From assembly GCA_001790855.1 (NCBI GenBank), contig MGDH01000021.1:1-7235 (forward strand): DNA of 7,235 nt, given 5' to 3'. Within the stretch, counting starts at the first letter, position 1; every line of letters starts with the position of its first letter. Below the pieces are notes generated by a model that ran no database searches, had not been told where the DNA came from, and saw only the letters and a program-made list of their open reading frames with translations. The translations under genes and the position numbers were made by a program. The stretch is from Candidatus Schekmanbacteria bacterium RIFCSPLOWO2_02_FULL_38_14. Its GTDB lineage: Bacteria; Schekmanbacteria; GWA2-38-11. Below are positions 1-7,235 of the stretch, piece by piece.

Positions 1-1
1 A

Positions 2-145
2 CAAACCAAACCCCAGAAGGAAAAACCTTTAAAGCCCTTTAAGATAAAAAAGAAATACATTCCTCCAAAGAACCATCCATGGAGGAAATATCCTGTATTA
101 CAAAAACAGGACATTTCTACTTTGGCAAAAACAGGACATTTCTAA
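2..145 (+). CDS. C-terminal tail of a putative IS transposase (5' end outside window)
   Basis: A reading frame is open from the window edge to TAA at 143-145, giving 47 residues with no start inside the window. It contains KKKYIPPKNHPWRKY, and then KQDISTLAKTGHF at the very end. From memory, a Y-x-P-P-x-x-H-P-W-R stretch close to the C-terminus is typical of DDE transposases of the IS481/ISNCY type, downstream of the integrase core. The last residues are encoded by the 25-bp tandem repeat at 101-150, as expected if the gene runs into the terminal repeat of its element. The catalytic DDE residues would lie upstream and cannot be seen, so neither activity nor family is established. Alternatives are a decayed remnant, or a chance open frame of 48 codons in AT-rich DNA. 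The motif makes the transposase reading the better one. Confidence 0.55.
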   Translation, partial: QTKPQKEKPLKPFKIKKKYIPPKNHPWRKYPVLQKQDISTLAKTGHF

Positions 146-150
146 ATTGG
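101..150. repeat. 25-bp tandem direct repeat, two copies, probable IS end
   Basis: Positions 101-125 and 126-150 match at 23 of 25 bases; both contain AAAAACAGGACATTTCTA and end in TTGG. The two copies abut exactly. The unit is not a multiple of three, so the transposase tail reads the copies in different frames, giving KQDISTL and then KTGHF. This suggests the sequence is kept as DNA rather than for the protein. The likeliest role is a transposase-binding terminal repeat at the right end of the element. TCCTGT at 91-96 can also pair with ACAGGA at 106-111 to form a small hairpin. The outer IS boundary and any target-site duplication cannot be fixed without the left end. Confidence 0.6.
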
Positions 151-151
151 C

Positions 152-200
152 TTGACAATTATTGAAAAATGCTTGACATTTTAATATATATTAATAGACT
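152..200 (+). promoter_or_regulatory. Putative promoter region for the rplU cluster
   Basis: Two perfect -35 consensus boxes TTGACA lie at 152-157 and 173-178. Each is preceded by GC, and they are 21 bp apart. For the second box, TAGACT at 195-200 is a fair -10 match (4 of 6) at a 16-bp spacing. A perfect 14-bp palindrome TTAATATATATTAA (181-194) fills the spacer. No better -10 is seen at 17 bp for the first box. Transcription would begin near 207, leaving an untranslated leader of about 80 nt before rplU. The -35 matches are visible directly; the assignment as the cluster's promoter is inference from position. Confidence 0.45.
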
Positions 201-287
201 CTAAAAATTTCACAGATATCAGAGATATAGTAGTTAATTAATGTAGTTAGAAGATTATCAATAGATTAAAAACCTGGAGGCTAGAAA

Positions 288-599
288 GTGTACGCTATAA
301 TTGAAACAGGAAACAAACAGTACAAGATATCAGAAGGCGATGTGATAAGGGTTGAAAAACTGGAAGGAAATATCGGAGATACTGTTGAGATAAGGGATGT
401 TCTTTTAATAAAGAAAGATAATGAGACCATGGTTGGGTCCCCGCTTGTTAAAGAGGCAAAGATTGTTGGAGAGATAGTTGAGACAGCAAAGGGTAAAAAA
501 GTAATTGTTTTTAAATTCAAAAGAAGGAAGAACTACCGGAGGAAAAGAGGACACAGGCAGTATTATACTGCGTTGAAGATTAATCAGATAGTAGGTTGA
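288..599 (+). CDS. rplU: 50S ribosomal protein L21 (bL21)
   Basis: This encodes a 103-residue protein, the same length as E. coli L21. L21 binds 23S rRNA in the large subunit. The N-terminus (M)YAIIETGNKQYKISEGD and the basic C-terminal segment FKFKRRKNYRRKRGHRQ (about residues 76-92), carrying the L21 signature, are diagnostic. The start is GTG at 288, placed 7 nt after a CTGGAGG Shine-Dalgarno sequence at 274-280. This gives the universal family N-terminus, and no upstream ATG does better. It is the first gene of the cluster. A 129-bp gap with two strong hairpins separates it from rpmA, with which it is normally co-transcribed. I saw no frameshift or missing part. Confidence 0.97.
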   Translation: MYAIIETGNKQYKISEGDVIRVEKLEGNIGDTVEIRDVLLIKKDNETMVGSPLVKEAKIVGEIVETAKGKKVIVFKFKRRKNYRRKRGHRQYYTALKINQIVG

Positions 600-624
600 T
601 ATTAATAAGGTTACATGTTTCTAT

Positions 625-686
625 CTCGATAGACGGGGTTTTCTAACCCCGTCTCGGCGGGACAAGAATGTCCCGCCTATCGGGAG
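625..686. repeat. Double-hairpin palindromic element between rplU and rpmA
   Basis: Two perfect stem-loops sit side by side. Stem A pairs 631-640 (AGACGGGGTT) with 645-654 around loop TTCT. Stem B pairs 656-664 (GGCGGGACA) with 669-677 around loop AGAA. Flanking CGAT (627-630) can pair with ATCG (679-682), closing a three-way junction. The loops TTCT and AGAA are complementary. No T-run follows either stem, so it is not a standard intrinsic terminator, and the transcript can continue into rpmA. Its 660-681 segment recurs exactly, inverted, at 5813-5834 after rsfS. It is therefore a repeat family (REP- or MITE-like), not a local regulatory structure unique to rplU. Confidence 0.75.
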
Positions 687-728
687 AAAAGACATATCAT
701 TATAGAATAAGGATAAGGAGTTTTAAAG

Positions 729-3176
<2,448 letters not shown>

Positions 3177-3194
3177 AAAAAGTTAGGCGGACTA

Positions 3195-3305
3195 ATGTCA
3201 AAACTCAAAATTCAAATGAAATCCAAAGCCCAAATAACAAAAGTTCCTTTAATCATTTAGTCATTTGAACTTGATTTGACATTTGGATTTTGGCCTTTGA
3301 ACTTG
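3195..3305. repeat. Imperfect inverted repeat (MITE-like) between proB and proA
   Basis: The arm 3206-3238 matches the reverse complement of 3260-3292 at about 23 of 33 bases without gaps, and better if one short gap is allowed. A 21-nt spacer separates the arms. Both arms are built from short AT-rich words such as CAAAT, TCCAAA and CAAAA. The element fills most of the 161-bp gap between proB and proA, which are often almost contiguous in other genomes. It encodes nothing and has no terminal T-run after a GC stem, so termination is not evident. It looks like an old insertion of a small non-coding palindromic element. I cannot define its borders or a target duplication. Confidence 0.55.
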
Positions 3306-3337
3306 TAATTAATTCAGAAAGAACATAGAGGAACAAT

Positions 3338-4594
3338 ATGGAGATTAAGGAACTCGTTTCACAAAAAGGCAAACTTGCAAAAAAGGCGTCAAGAGAGCTT
3401 GCAACTCTTTCAACAGGAGTTAAAAACAATGCTCTTTTAAAAATGGCAGATGAGCTTGAAAAAGGGGCAGCAAGGATTCTTGAAGCTAACAAAGGTGATC
3501 TTGAGAATGCGCAGAAGCAGAAATTTCCAAAAGCATTCATTGACAGATTATTCCTTAATAAGGAGAGGATAAAGGATATAGCATCAGGATTAAAAGAAAT
3601 AGCCAAGCTTCCTGACCCGGTAGGGGAGGGAACAAAGATGTGGCAAAGACCAAACGGAATGCGGATAGGGAAAATCAGGGTGCCAATAGGCGTAATTGGG
3701 GTTATCTATGAATCAAGGCCCGGAGTTACAGCAGATGCTGCAGGGCTCTGCCTTAAGTCAGGGAACAGCGTTATTCTTAGAGGCGGTTCTGAGTCAATTA
3801 ATTCTAACAGGGCAATAGCAGGAATTTTATCAAATGCAGCAACAAGCAGCGGAATACCGGAAGGAGCAGTTCAGATTATGGAGATGACTGAAAGAGAGGC
3901 AGTAACTGAACTTCTTAAGCTTGATACATATATAGACCTTATAATCCCTCGTGGCGGAGAGGAGTTAATAAGGTTTATAAGGGAAAATTCAACAATTCCT
4001 TTTGTAAGACATGATAAGGGATTGTGCCATACATTTGTTGATAGAGATGCAAATATTGAAATGGCAGAGAAAATTTGTTTTAATGCAAAAGTTCAAAGAC
4101 CGGGAGTATGCAATGCAATGGAGACACTCCTTGTCCATAAGGATATTGCAGGAAAGTTTCTTCCTTTAATGGTAAAAAAATATAAAGATGCAGGTGTTGA
4201 AATCAGGGGGTGTAGCAGGACAAAAGGTGTTGTCAGCGATATAAAGGATGCAACAGAGGATGACTGGAGGACAGAATACCTTGAATTGATACTATCAGTA
4301 AAAATAGTAGATTCTGTTGAAGAGGCAATATCGCATATTTCAGATTACGGGTCAGGGCATTCAGAGGCTATAATAACCAGCAATTACTTCAATGCCCAGA
4401 AATTCCTTCGTGAGGTTGATGCTTCTTCTGTTTTTGTAAATGCCTCCACAAGACTTGCTGATGGTAATCAGTACGGACTTGGCGCAGAGATGGGAATAAG
4501 CACACAGAAGCTTCACTGCAGGGGTCCTATGGGGCTTGAAGACTTGACTTCGCAGAAATATATAATATACGGGGATGGGCAGGTCAGGCAGTAA
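3338..4594 (+). CDS. proA: Gamma-glutamyl phosphate reductase (glutamate-5-semialdehyde dehydrogenase)
   Basis: ProA reduces gamma-glutamyl phosphate with NADPH to glutamate 5-semialdehyde, which cyclises to pyrroline-5-carboxylate on the way to proline. The 418-residue length is normal for the family (E. coli 417). It has the aldehyde dehydrogenase fold. Visible are the cofactor-domain segments RVPIGVIGVIYESRPGVT (114-131) and SGNSVILRGGSES (141-153), the catalytic cysteine in QRPGVCNAMETLLVH (Cys258), and the ProA signature VEEAISHISDYGSGHSEAI (327-345). The start ATG at 3338 follows AGAGGA at 3327-3332. It stands 161 bp after proB, behind a palindromic insertion, yet has its own good ribosome-binding site, so the pair can still act as one unit if transcription reads through. 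No proC is in the window. Confidence 0.97.
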   Translation: MEIKELVSQKGKLAKKASRELATLSTGVKNNALLKMADELEKGAARILEANKGDLENAQKQKFPKAFIDRLFLNKERIKDIASGLKEIAKLPDPVGEGTKMWQRPNGMRIGKIRVPIGVIGVIYESRPGVTADAAGLCLKSGNSVILRGGSESINSNRAIAGILSNAATSSGIPEGAVQIMEMTEREAVTELLKLDTYIDLIIPRGGEELIRFIRENSTIPFVRHDKGLCHTFVDRDANIEMAEKICFNAKVQRPGVCNAMETLLVHKDIAGKFLPLMVKKYKDAGVEIRGCSRTKGVVSDIKDATEDDWRTEYLELILSVKIVDSVEEAISHISDYGSGHSEAIITSNYFNAQKFLREVDASSVFVNASTRLADGNQYGLGAEMGISTQKLHCRGPMGLEDLTSQKYIIYGDGQVRQ

Positions 4595-4599
4595 GGGGA

Positions 4600-4689
4600 A
4601 GTGAATAGTGAATAGTGAGGAGTAGCTGCAGAGCATAGCTCTGCCTCAGAAAAAACTGACGACTGACAACTAACGACTAATTGCTGATT
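4600..4689. repeat. Phased 7-nt repeats flanking a hairpin, between proA and nadD
   Basis: On the left, AGT recurs every 7 nt at 4600, 4607, 4614 and 4621, within GTGAATA GTGAATA GTGAGGA. On the right, its complement ACT recurs every 7 nt at 4655, 4662, 4669 and 4676, within ACTGACG ACTGACA ACTAACG. Between them is a perfect 7-bp stem, GCAGAGC (4628-4634) with GCTCTGC (4638-4644), around loop ATA. The whole is thus an inverted arrangement of heptamer arrays. No T-run follows the stem on the + strand. The element fills nearly all the proA-nadD gap and reaches within a few bases of the nadD start. Its function is unknown; a dispersed small repeat is most likely. Confidence 0.6.
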
Positions 4690-4692
4690 AAT

Positions 4693-5358
4693 ATGGGCAT
4701 TGGTATTTTAGGCGGTACTTTTAATCCGATTCATTTTGGCCATCTAAGAGCTGCTGAGGAGGTTCGCGAAGAGTTTAATCTTCAAAAAATTATCTTTGTG
4801 CCTTCTGCTCAGCCTCCTCACAAAAACCTGAAAAATATAATTCCAAGCAATTACAGAAAAGAAATGGTTGAAATAGCAATTAAGGGGAATCCTTTCTTTG
4901 AAGTCTCAGCAATCGAAATCAACCGTGAAGGGAATTCTTATACAATAGATACCATATGTGATATTAAAAAAAACTATAAAGAAGATATTTTTTTAATTTC
5001 AGGTGTTGATACATTTAAGGAATTCTCCACATGGAGAAGCGTTGAGGAACTTGTTAAGAGTTGTCACTTTATAGTTACTTCAAGGCCCGGAAGAGACTTG
5101 GAGTCCCTTGTGAGTGTTCTTTCAAATACAGTAACCAAGCGTTTTCCATCAATAGTTTTCAGCTATGAGGGTGTCAAAGGGAGAAGTTCGGTTTTTAATA
5201 TTTCTTCTAGTTCTTACAAAATGTTTTCTATGGAAATCACAGGACTTGATCTATCTGCAACTGCAATAAGAGAGAATATTTCAAAGGGCAAATCAATAAG
5301 GTATTTGACTCCTGCTGAGGTTGAGGAATATATAAAAGAGAACAACTTATATAAATAG
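4693..5358 (+). CDS. nadD: Nicotinate-nucleotide adenylyltransferase
   Basis: NadD joins ATP and nicotinate mononucleotide to make deamido-NAD, a required step of NAD synthesis. From ATG at 4693 the product has 221 residues, normal for the family. The nucleotidyltransferase fold is shown by GGTFNPIHFGH (7-17) with the HxGH motif at 14-17, PPHK (41-44), SGVDTF (103-108), and the C-terminal LSATAIREN (187-195), the counterpart of the ISSTxIR motif. It ends with SIRYLTPAEVEEYI, typical of NadD. The start is chosen because MGIGILGGTFNPIH matches the family N-terminus; TTG at 4681 would add four residues. Neither start has a recognisable Shine-Dalgarno sequence, because the upstream stretch is part of a heptamer repeat. 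The gene order proA-nadD-rsfS is common. Confidence 0.95.
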   Translation: MGIGILGGTFNPIHFGHLRAAEEVREEFNLQKIIFVPSAQPPHKNLKNIIPSNYRKEMVEIAIKGNPFFEVSAIEINREGNSYTIDTICDIKKNYKEDIFLISGVDTFKEFSTWRSVEELVKSCHFIVTSRPGRDLESLVSVLSNTVTKRFPSIVFSYEGVKGRSSVFNISSSSYKMFSMEITGLDLSATAIRENISKGKSIRYLTPAEVEEYIKENNLYK

Positions 5359-5400
5359 TTTTTTATTAATTCAAATGCTCTAAACTGTTTAAATTCTATA

Positions 5401-5408
5401 AAGGAGGG
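5401..5408 (+). promoter_or_regulatory. Strong Shine-Dalgarno sequence that decides the rsfS start
   Basis: AAGGAGGG is the strongest ribosome-binding site in the window. Its GGAGG core (5403-5407) ends 7 nt before ATA at 5415, the optimal spacing. No ATG, GTG or TTG in any useful position lies downstream in the rsfS frame. The site therefore marks ATA at 5415 as the probable initiation codon. ATT at 5409 is too close. Confidence 0.75.
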
Positions 5409-5414
5409 ATTAAG

Positions 5415-5798
5415 ATAAAAAGCGTTAAAAAATCAGTTTCAGTTCCTAAGAATAAAGCCATTCAGGCTGTTCAGTTTGCGCTTGATAAGAAGGCAGAGGA
5501 ACCGGTTGTTTTTGATGTAAGAAAGTTTACTTCAATTGCTGACTATTTTTTTATCTGCCATGGAAATTCTGACAGGCAGGTAAAGGCAATAACAGAAAAT
5601 ATCATTGAGCAGTTCAAAAATACCGGAATAAAACACCTTTCAGCAGAAGGTTTCGGACAATGTACTTGGGTGATACTGGATTACAGTGATGTGATTGTCC
5701 ATGTGTTCAGAAAAGAAGAAAGGGATTATTATAATCTTGAAGGCTTGTGGGGGGATGCCACGAGAGTAAAAATCGCAACCGCTAAAAAGCAGGGTTAA
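5415..5798 (+). CDS. rsfS: Ribosomal silencing factor RsfS, apparent ATA start
   Basis: RsfS (Iojap/DUF143 family) binds ribosomal protein uL14 on the 50S subunit and blocks joining with the 30S subunit when nutrients are short. Read from ATA at 5415, the product has 127 residues. The core runs from KAIQAVQFALDKKAEEPVVF (14-33), through SIADYFFICHGNSDRQVKAI (40-59) and WVILDYSDVIVHVFRKEERD (85-104), to YYNLEGLWGDATRV (105-118). This is the whole family domain without break. The frame is open from 5370, after TAA at 5367. Between there and the middle of the domain it has no ATG, GTG or TTG; the first GTG is at 5670. The strong Shine-Dalgarno sequence at 5401-5408 points to ATA at 5415; ATT at 5409 and CTG at 5385 are weaker choices. 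Automated callers would miss or truncate this gene. It lies 56 bp after nadD, the usual neighbour. Confidence 0.9.
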   Translation: MKSVKKSVSVPKNKAIQAVQFALDKKAEEPVVFDVRKFTSIADYFFICHGNSDRQVKAITENIIEQFKNTGIKHLSAEGFGQCTWVILDYSDVIVHVFRKEERDYYNLEGLWGDATRVKIATAKKQG

Positions 5799-5838
5799 AA
5801 ACCCCGACTATAGATAGGCGGGACATTCTTGTCCTGTA
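5792..5838. repeat. Second, inverted copy of the double-hairpin repeat, in the convergent gap
   Basis: Positions 5813-5834 are an exact 22-base match to the reverse complement of 660-681 between rplU and rpmA. GGGTT (5792-5796) pairs with AACCC (5800-5804), resembling stem A of the other copy. GGCGGGACA from 5817 pairs with TGTCCTGT around loop TTCT, now with G-T wobbles where the first copy is perfect. The rsfS stop codon (5796-5798) lies inside the first stem. Since rsfS and the aminotransferase converge here, the stems might slow or stop transcription from either side, but no clear T-run follows, so I do not call a terminator. Confidence 0.65.
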
Positions 5839-5859
5839 TGTATTTTCAAATTCAACTAA

Positions 5860-7197
5860 TTATAATTTTTCAACTTCTGTTAGTGCCTCTTCAAATATTT
5901 CCAGTGCCTTTGTAGCCTCTTTTTTGTTTATAATCAAAGGCGGAAGAAATCTGACAGAGTTTTCTCCGCAGCCAAGAATAATCAAACCTTTTTTAAAGCA
6001 TTTGGTTAAAAGTTCGCTTCTTTCCTTTATTGCCCGCTTCTTTGTTACTTTATCCTTAACAAGTTCAACACCTATCATTAATCCCTTCCCGCGGACATCA
6101 CCGATTAAACAGTGGCTCTTTTCCATTTCCTTTAAATTCGAAATCATAAAACTGCCAATTACTTCAGCATTCTTCATTAGGCTGTTTTTAACCAGTTCAA
6201 TAGTTACAATTGCAGCTTCACAGGCAACCGGATTTCCTCCAAAAGTGCTTGCGTGTGAACCCGGGACCCAGTTCATAATTTTTTCCGAAGCTACTGTTGC
6301 TGAAAGAGGAAAACCAGATGCTATCCCTTTGGCAAGGACTATGATGTCAGGAATTATTCCAAAATGCTCTATGGCAAGGAATTTCCCTGTCCTTCCTACC
6401 CCTGACTGTACTTCATCGGCTACAAAAAGAATGCCGTACTTTTTTGCGATTTTGTAAAGCTTCTGATGAAATTCCTCTGGAGGCACCACATATCCACCCT
6501 CTCCAAGTATTGGCTCAACAAAAATTGCAGATACTTCTTCAGGTGGGACATTGTGGCGGAAGAGTTCGTCTTCAATCCATTGGACACAGGCTGTATTGCA
6601 CTTTGGATATGTCAGATTATGGGGACATCTGTAGCAATGCGCATACGGGACATGGACAGCGCCGGGAACAAGCGGGAAAAAGTTCTTTCTCTGAATGGTT
6701 TTACTTGCGGTCAGGGAGAGTGAGCCCATAGTTCTTCCGTGAAAGGCTCCAAAAAAAGCAATAACCATTTGCCGTTTTGTGTAATAGCGGGAGAGCTTAA
6801 AGGCTGCTTCAACACCTTCAGTGCCGGAGTTTCCGAAAAATACTCTGTTGTTATTTTTCCCCGGCAAAATCTCATTCAGTTTTTTGGCAAGTTTAAGCTG
6901 AGATGTATAGTAGAAATCTGTCCCTGACATGTGAATGAGTTTCTTTGACTGTTCAGCTACTGCTTTTATTATTTTTGGATGGCAGTGTCCTGTTGAACAG
7001 GCGCCAAGCCCTGCAGAAAAGTCAAGGTACTTGTTCCCATCTATATCAGTTACAACTGCTCCCTTACCCCTTTCAACTACAAGAGGATATGCCCTTGTGT
7101 AGGATTGAGAGATAAACCTTTTGTCTTCTTCAACAAAATTGACTGCTTTAGGACCTGGGACTTCAGTAATCAATTTTTGGAAGGGATTGTTTTTCAT
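5860..7197 (-). CDS. Class III PLP-dependent aminotransferase (ornithine/acetylornithine/GABA type)
   Basis: The 445-residue protein has the full fold-type I, class III pattern. NSGTEGVEAA (123-132) and FHGRT (152-156) line the cofactor phosphate and ring, VADEVQSGVGRTG (259-271) carries Asp261 for the pyridine nitrogen, AKG (289-291) carries the Schiff-base Lys290, and STFGGNP (317-323) carries Thr318. It is longer than ArgD (about 400 residues). The N-terminal EVPGPKA and the segment CYRCPHNLTYPKC resemble the acetylornithine-aminotransferase-like family common in archaea and thermophiles, whose members have been described as ornithine aminotransferases or amino-acid racemases. Substrate cannot be read from sequence. 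Four cysteines (188, 191, 200, 204) cluster in one insertion. ATG at 7197 follows an AGAAGGA Shine-Dalgarno sequence (+ strand 7205-7211) at 7 nt. It converges on rsfS. Confidence 0.9.
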   Translation of the reverse strand: MKNNPFQKLITEVPGPKAVNFVEEDKRFISQSYTRAYPLVVERGKGAVVTDIDGNKYLDFSAGLGACSTGHCHPKIIKAVAEQSKKLIHMSGTDFYYTSQLKLAKKLNEILPGKNNNRVFFGNSGTEGVEAAFKLSRYYTKRQMVIAFFGAFHGRTMGSLSLTASKTIQRKNFFPLVPGAVHVPYAHCYRCPHNLTYPKCNTACVQWIEDELFRHNVPPEEVSAIFVEPILGEGGYVVPPEEFHQKLYKIAKKYGILFVADEVQSGVGRTGKFLAIEHFGIIPDIIVLAKGIASGFPLSATVASEKIMNWVPGSHASTFGGNPVACEAAIVTIELVKNSLMKNAEVIGSFMISNLKEMEKSHCLIGDVRGKGLMIGVELVKDKVTKKRAIKERSELLTKCFKKGLIILGCGENSVRFLPPLIINKKEATKALEIFEEALTEVEKL

Positions 7198-7235
7198 CTT
7201 TGGGTCCTTCTTTTAAATCTTTCCTCTAAAATGGC
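7194..7235 (-). CDS. Possible 3' end of a gene upstream of the aminotransferase
   Basis: On the - strand a frame is open from the window edge, encoding AILEERFKRRTQR, and stops at TGA (7196-7194). That stop overlaps the aminotransferase start as ATGA. The other two frames on this strand hit stops within this stretch. A 4-bp ATGA overlap is typical of translationally coupled genes in an operon, and it would place the aminotransferase second. Thirteen residues are too few to identify a product or to exclude chance. Confidence 0.35.
   Translation of the reverse strand, partial: AILEERFKRRTQR

Noticed and set aside
101-150. Tandem repeats as a possible CRISPR remnant
   Set aside because: The two 25-bp units abut with no spacer and no cas genes are present. 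Terminal repeats of an insertion sequence fit better.
631-690. Strong GC stems as rho-independent terminators after rplU
   Set aside because: No T-run follows either stem, rpmA is close downstream and must be expressed, and the same sequence recurs elsewhere as a repeat.
620-690. Cloverleaf-like fold as a tRNA
   Set aside because: There are only two arms plus a short closing stem, with no T-loop GTTC motif, no anticodon arm of the right geometry and no acceptor stem of 7 bp.
4628-4644. 7-bp hairpin after proA as a terminator
   Set aside because: It is followed by CTCAGAAAAAACTG, with no T-run on the + strand, and it is embedded in the heptamer repeat.
5799-5859. A small gene or clear bidirectional terminator in the rsfS-aminotransferase gap
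   Set aside because: The 61-bp gap is mostly the repeat copy. The weak, wobble-containing stem is followed by TATGTATTTTC, not a clean T-run, so termination is possible but not supported.
5924-6457. 177-codon open frame on the + strand
   Set aside because: It is antisense to the aminotransferase, which has all catalytic motifs. No recognisable domain or ribosome-binding site.

Overview
The window is an AT-rich piece of a bacterial chromosome. It carries a compact housekeeping cluster on the + strand: rplU, rpmA, obg, proB, proA, nadD, rsfS. A class III aminotransferase follows on the - strand and converges on it. This gene order is familiar from Geobacter-like Desulfobacterota and related deep-branching Gram-negative lineages. 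L27 starts directly with MAHKK, without the cleavable N-terminal extension of Firmicutes, and no prp/ysxB gene lies between rplU and rpmA, which argues against Bacillota. The short dispersed palindromes between genes suggest an uncultured environmental lineage. I cannot assign a phylum with confidence.

Layout. 1-145 is the 3' tail of what looks like an insertion-sequence transposase, and its last codons run through a 25-bp tandem repeat (101-150). 146-287 holds two TTGACA boxes and an AT palindrome, the probable promoter and leader of rplU. 288-989 encodes ribosomal proteins bL21 and bL27, separated by a 129-bp gap with two perfect hairpins. obg (GTG start) follows rpmA after 5 bp, and proB (probable TTG start) overlaps the obg end by 20 bp. 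A 161-bp gap with an imperfect palindrome separates proB from proA. A gap with phased heptamers around a hairpin separates proA from nadD. rsfS follows nadD after 56 bp. It has no ATG, GTG or TTG start and appears to begin at ATA behind a strong Shine-Dalgarno sequence. A second, inverted copy of the rplU-rpmA hairpin repeat lies in the convergent gap before the aminotransferase (7197 down to 5860). A possible upstream partner of the aminotransferase overlaps its start by 4 bp at the window edge.

How the genes fit together. rplU, rpmA, obg and rsfS concern the large ribosomal subunit: two structural proteins, an assembly GTPase and a silencing factor that blocks subunit joining. proB and proA convert glutamate to glutamate semialdehyde for proline. 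nadD is the adenylylation step of NAD synthesis. The aminotransferase belongs to the ornithine/acetylornithine/GABA aminotransferase superfamily. If it acts on ornithine it would yield the same semialdehyde as ProA, but this is only inference. I see no novel multi-gene system. The most unusual signal is the apparent ATA start of rsfS, followed by the structured repeats that occupy most of the intergenic gaps.
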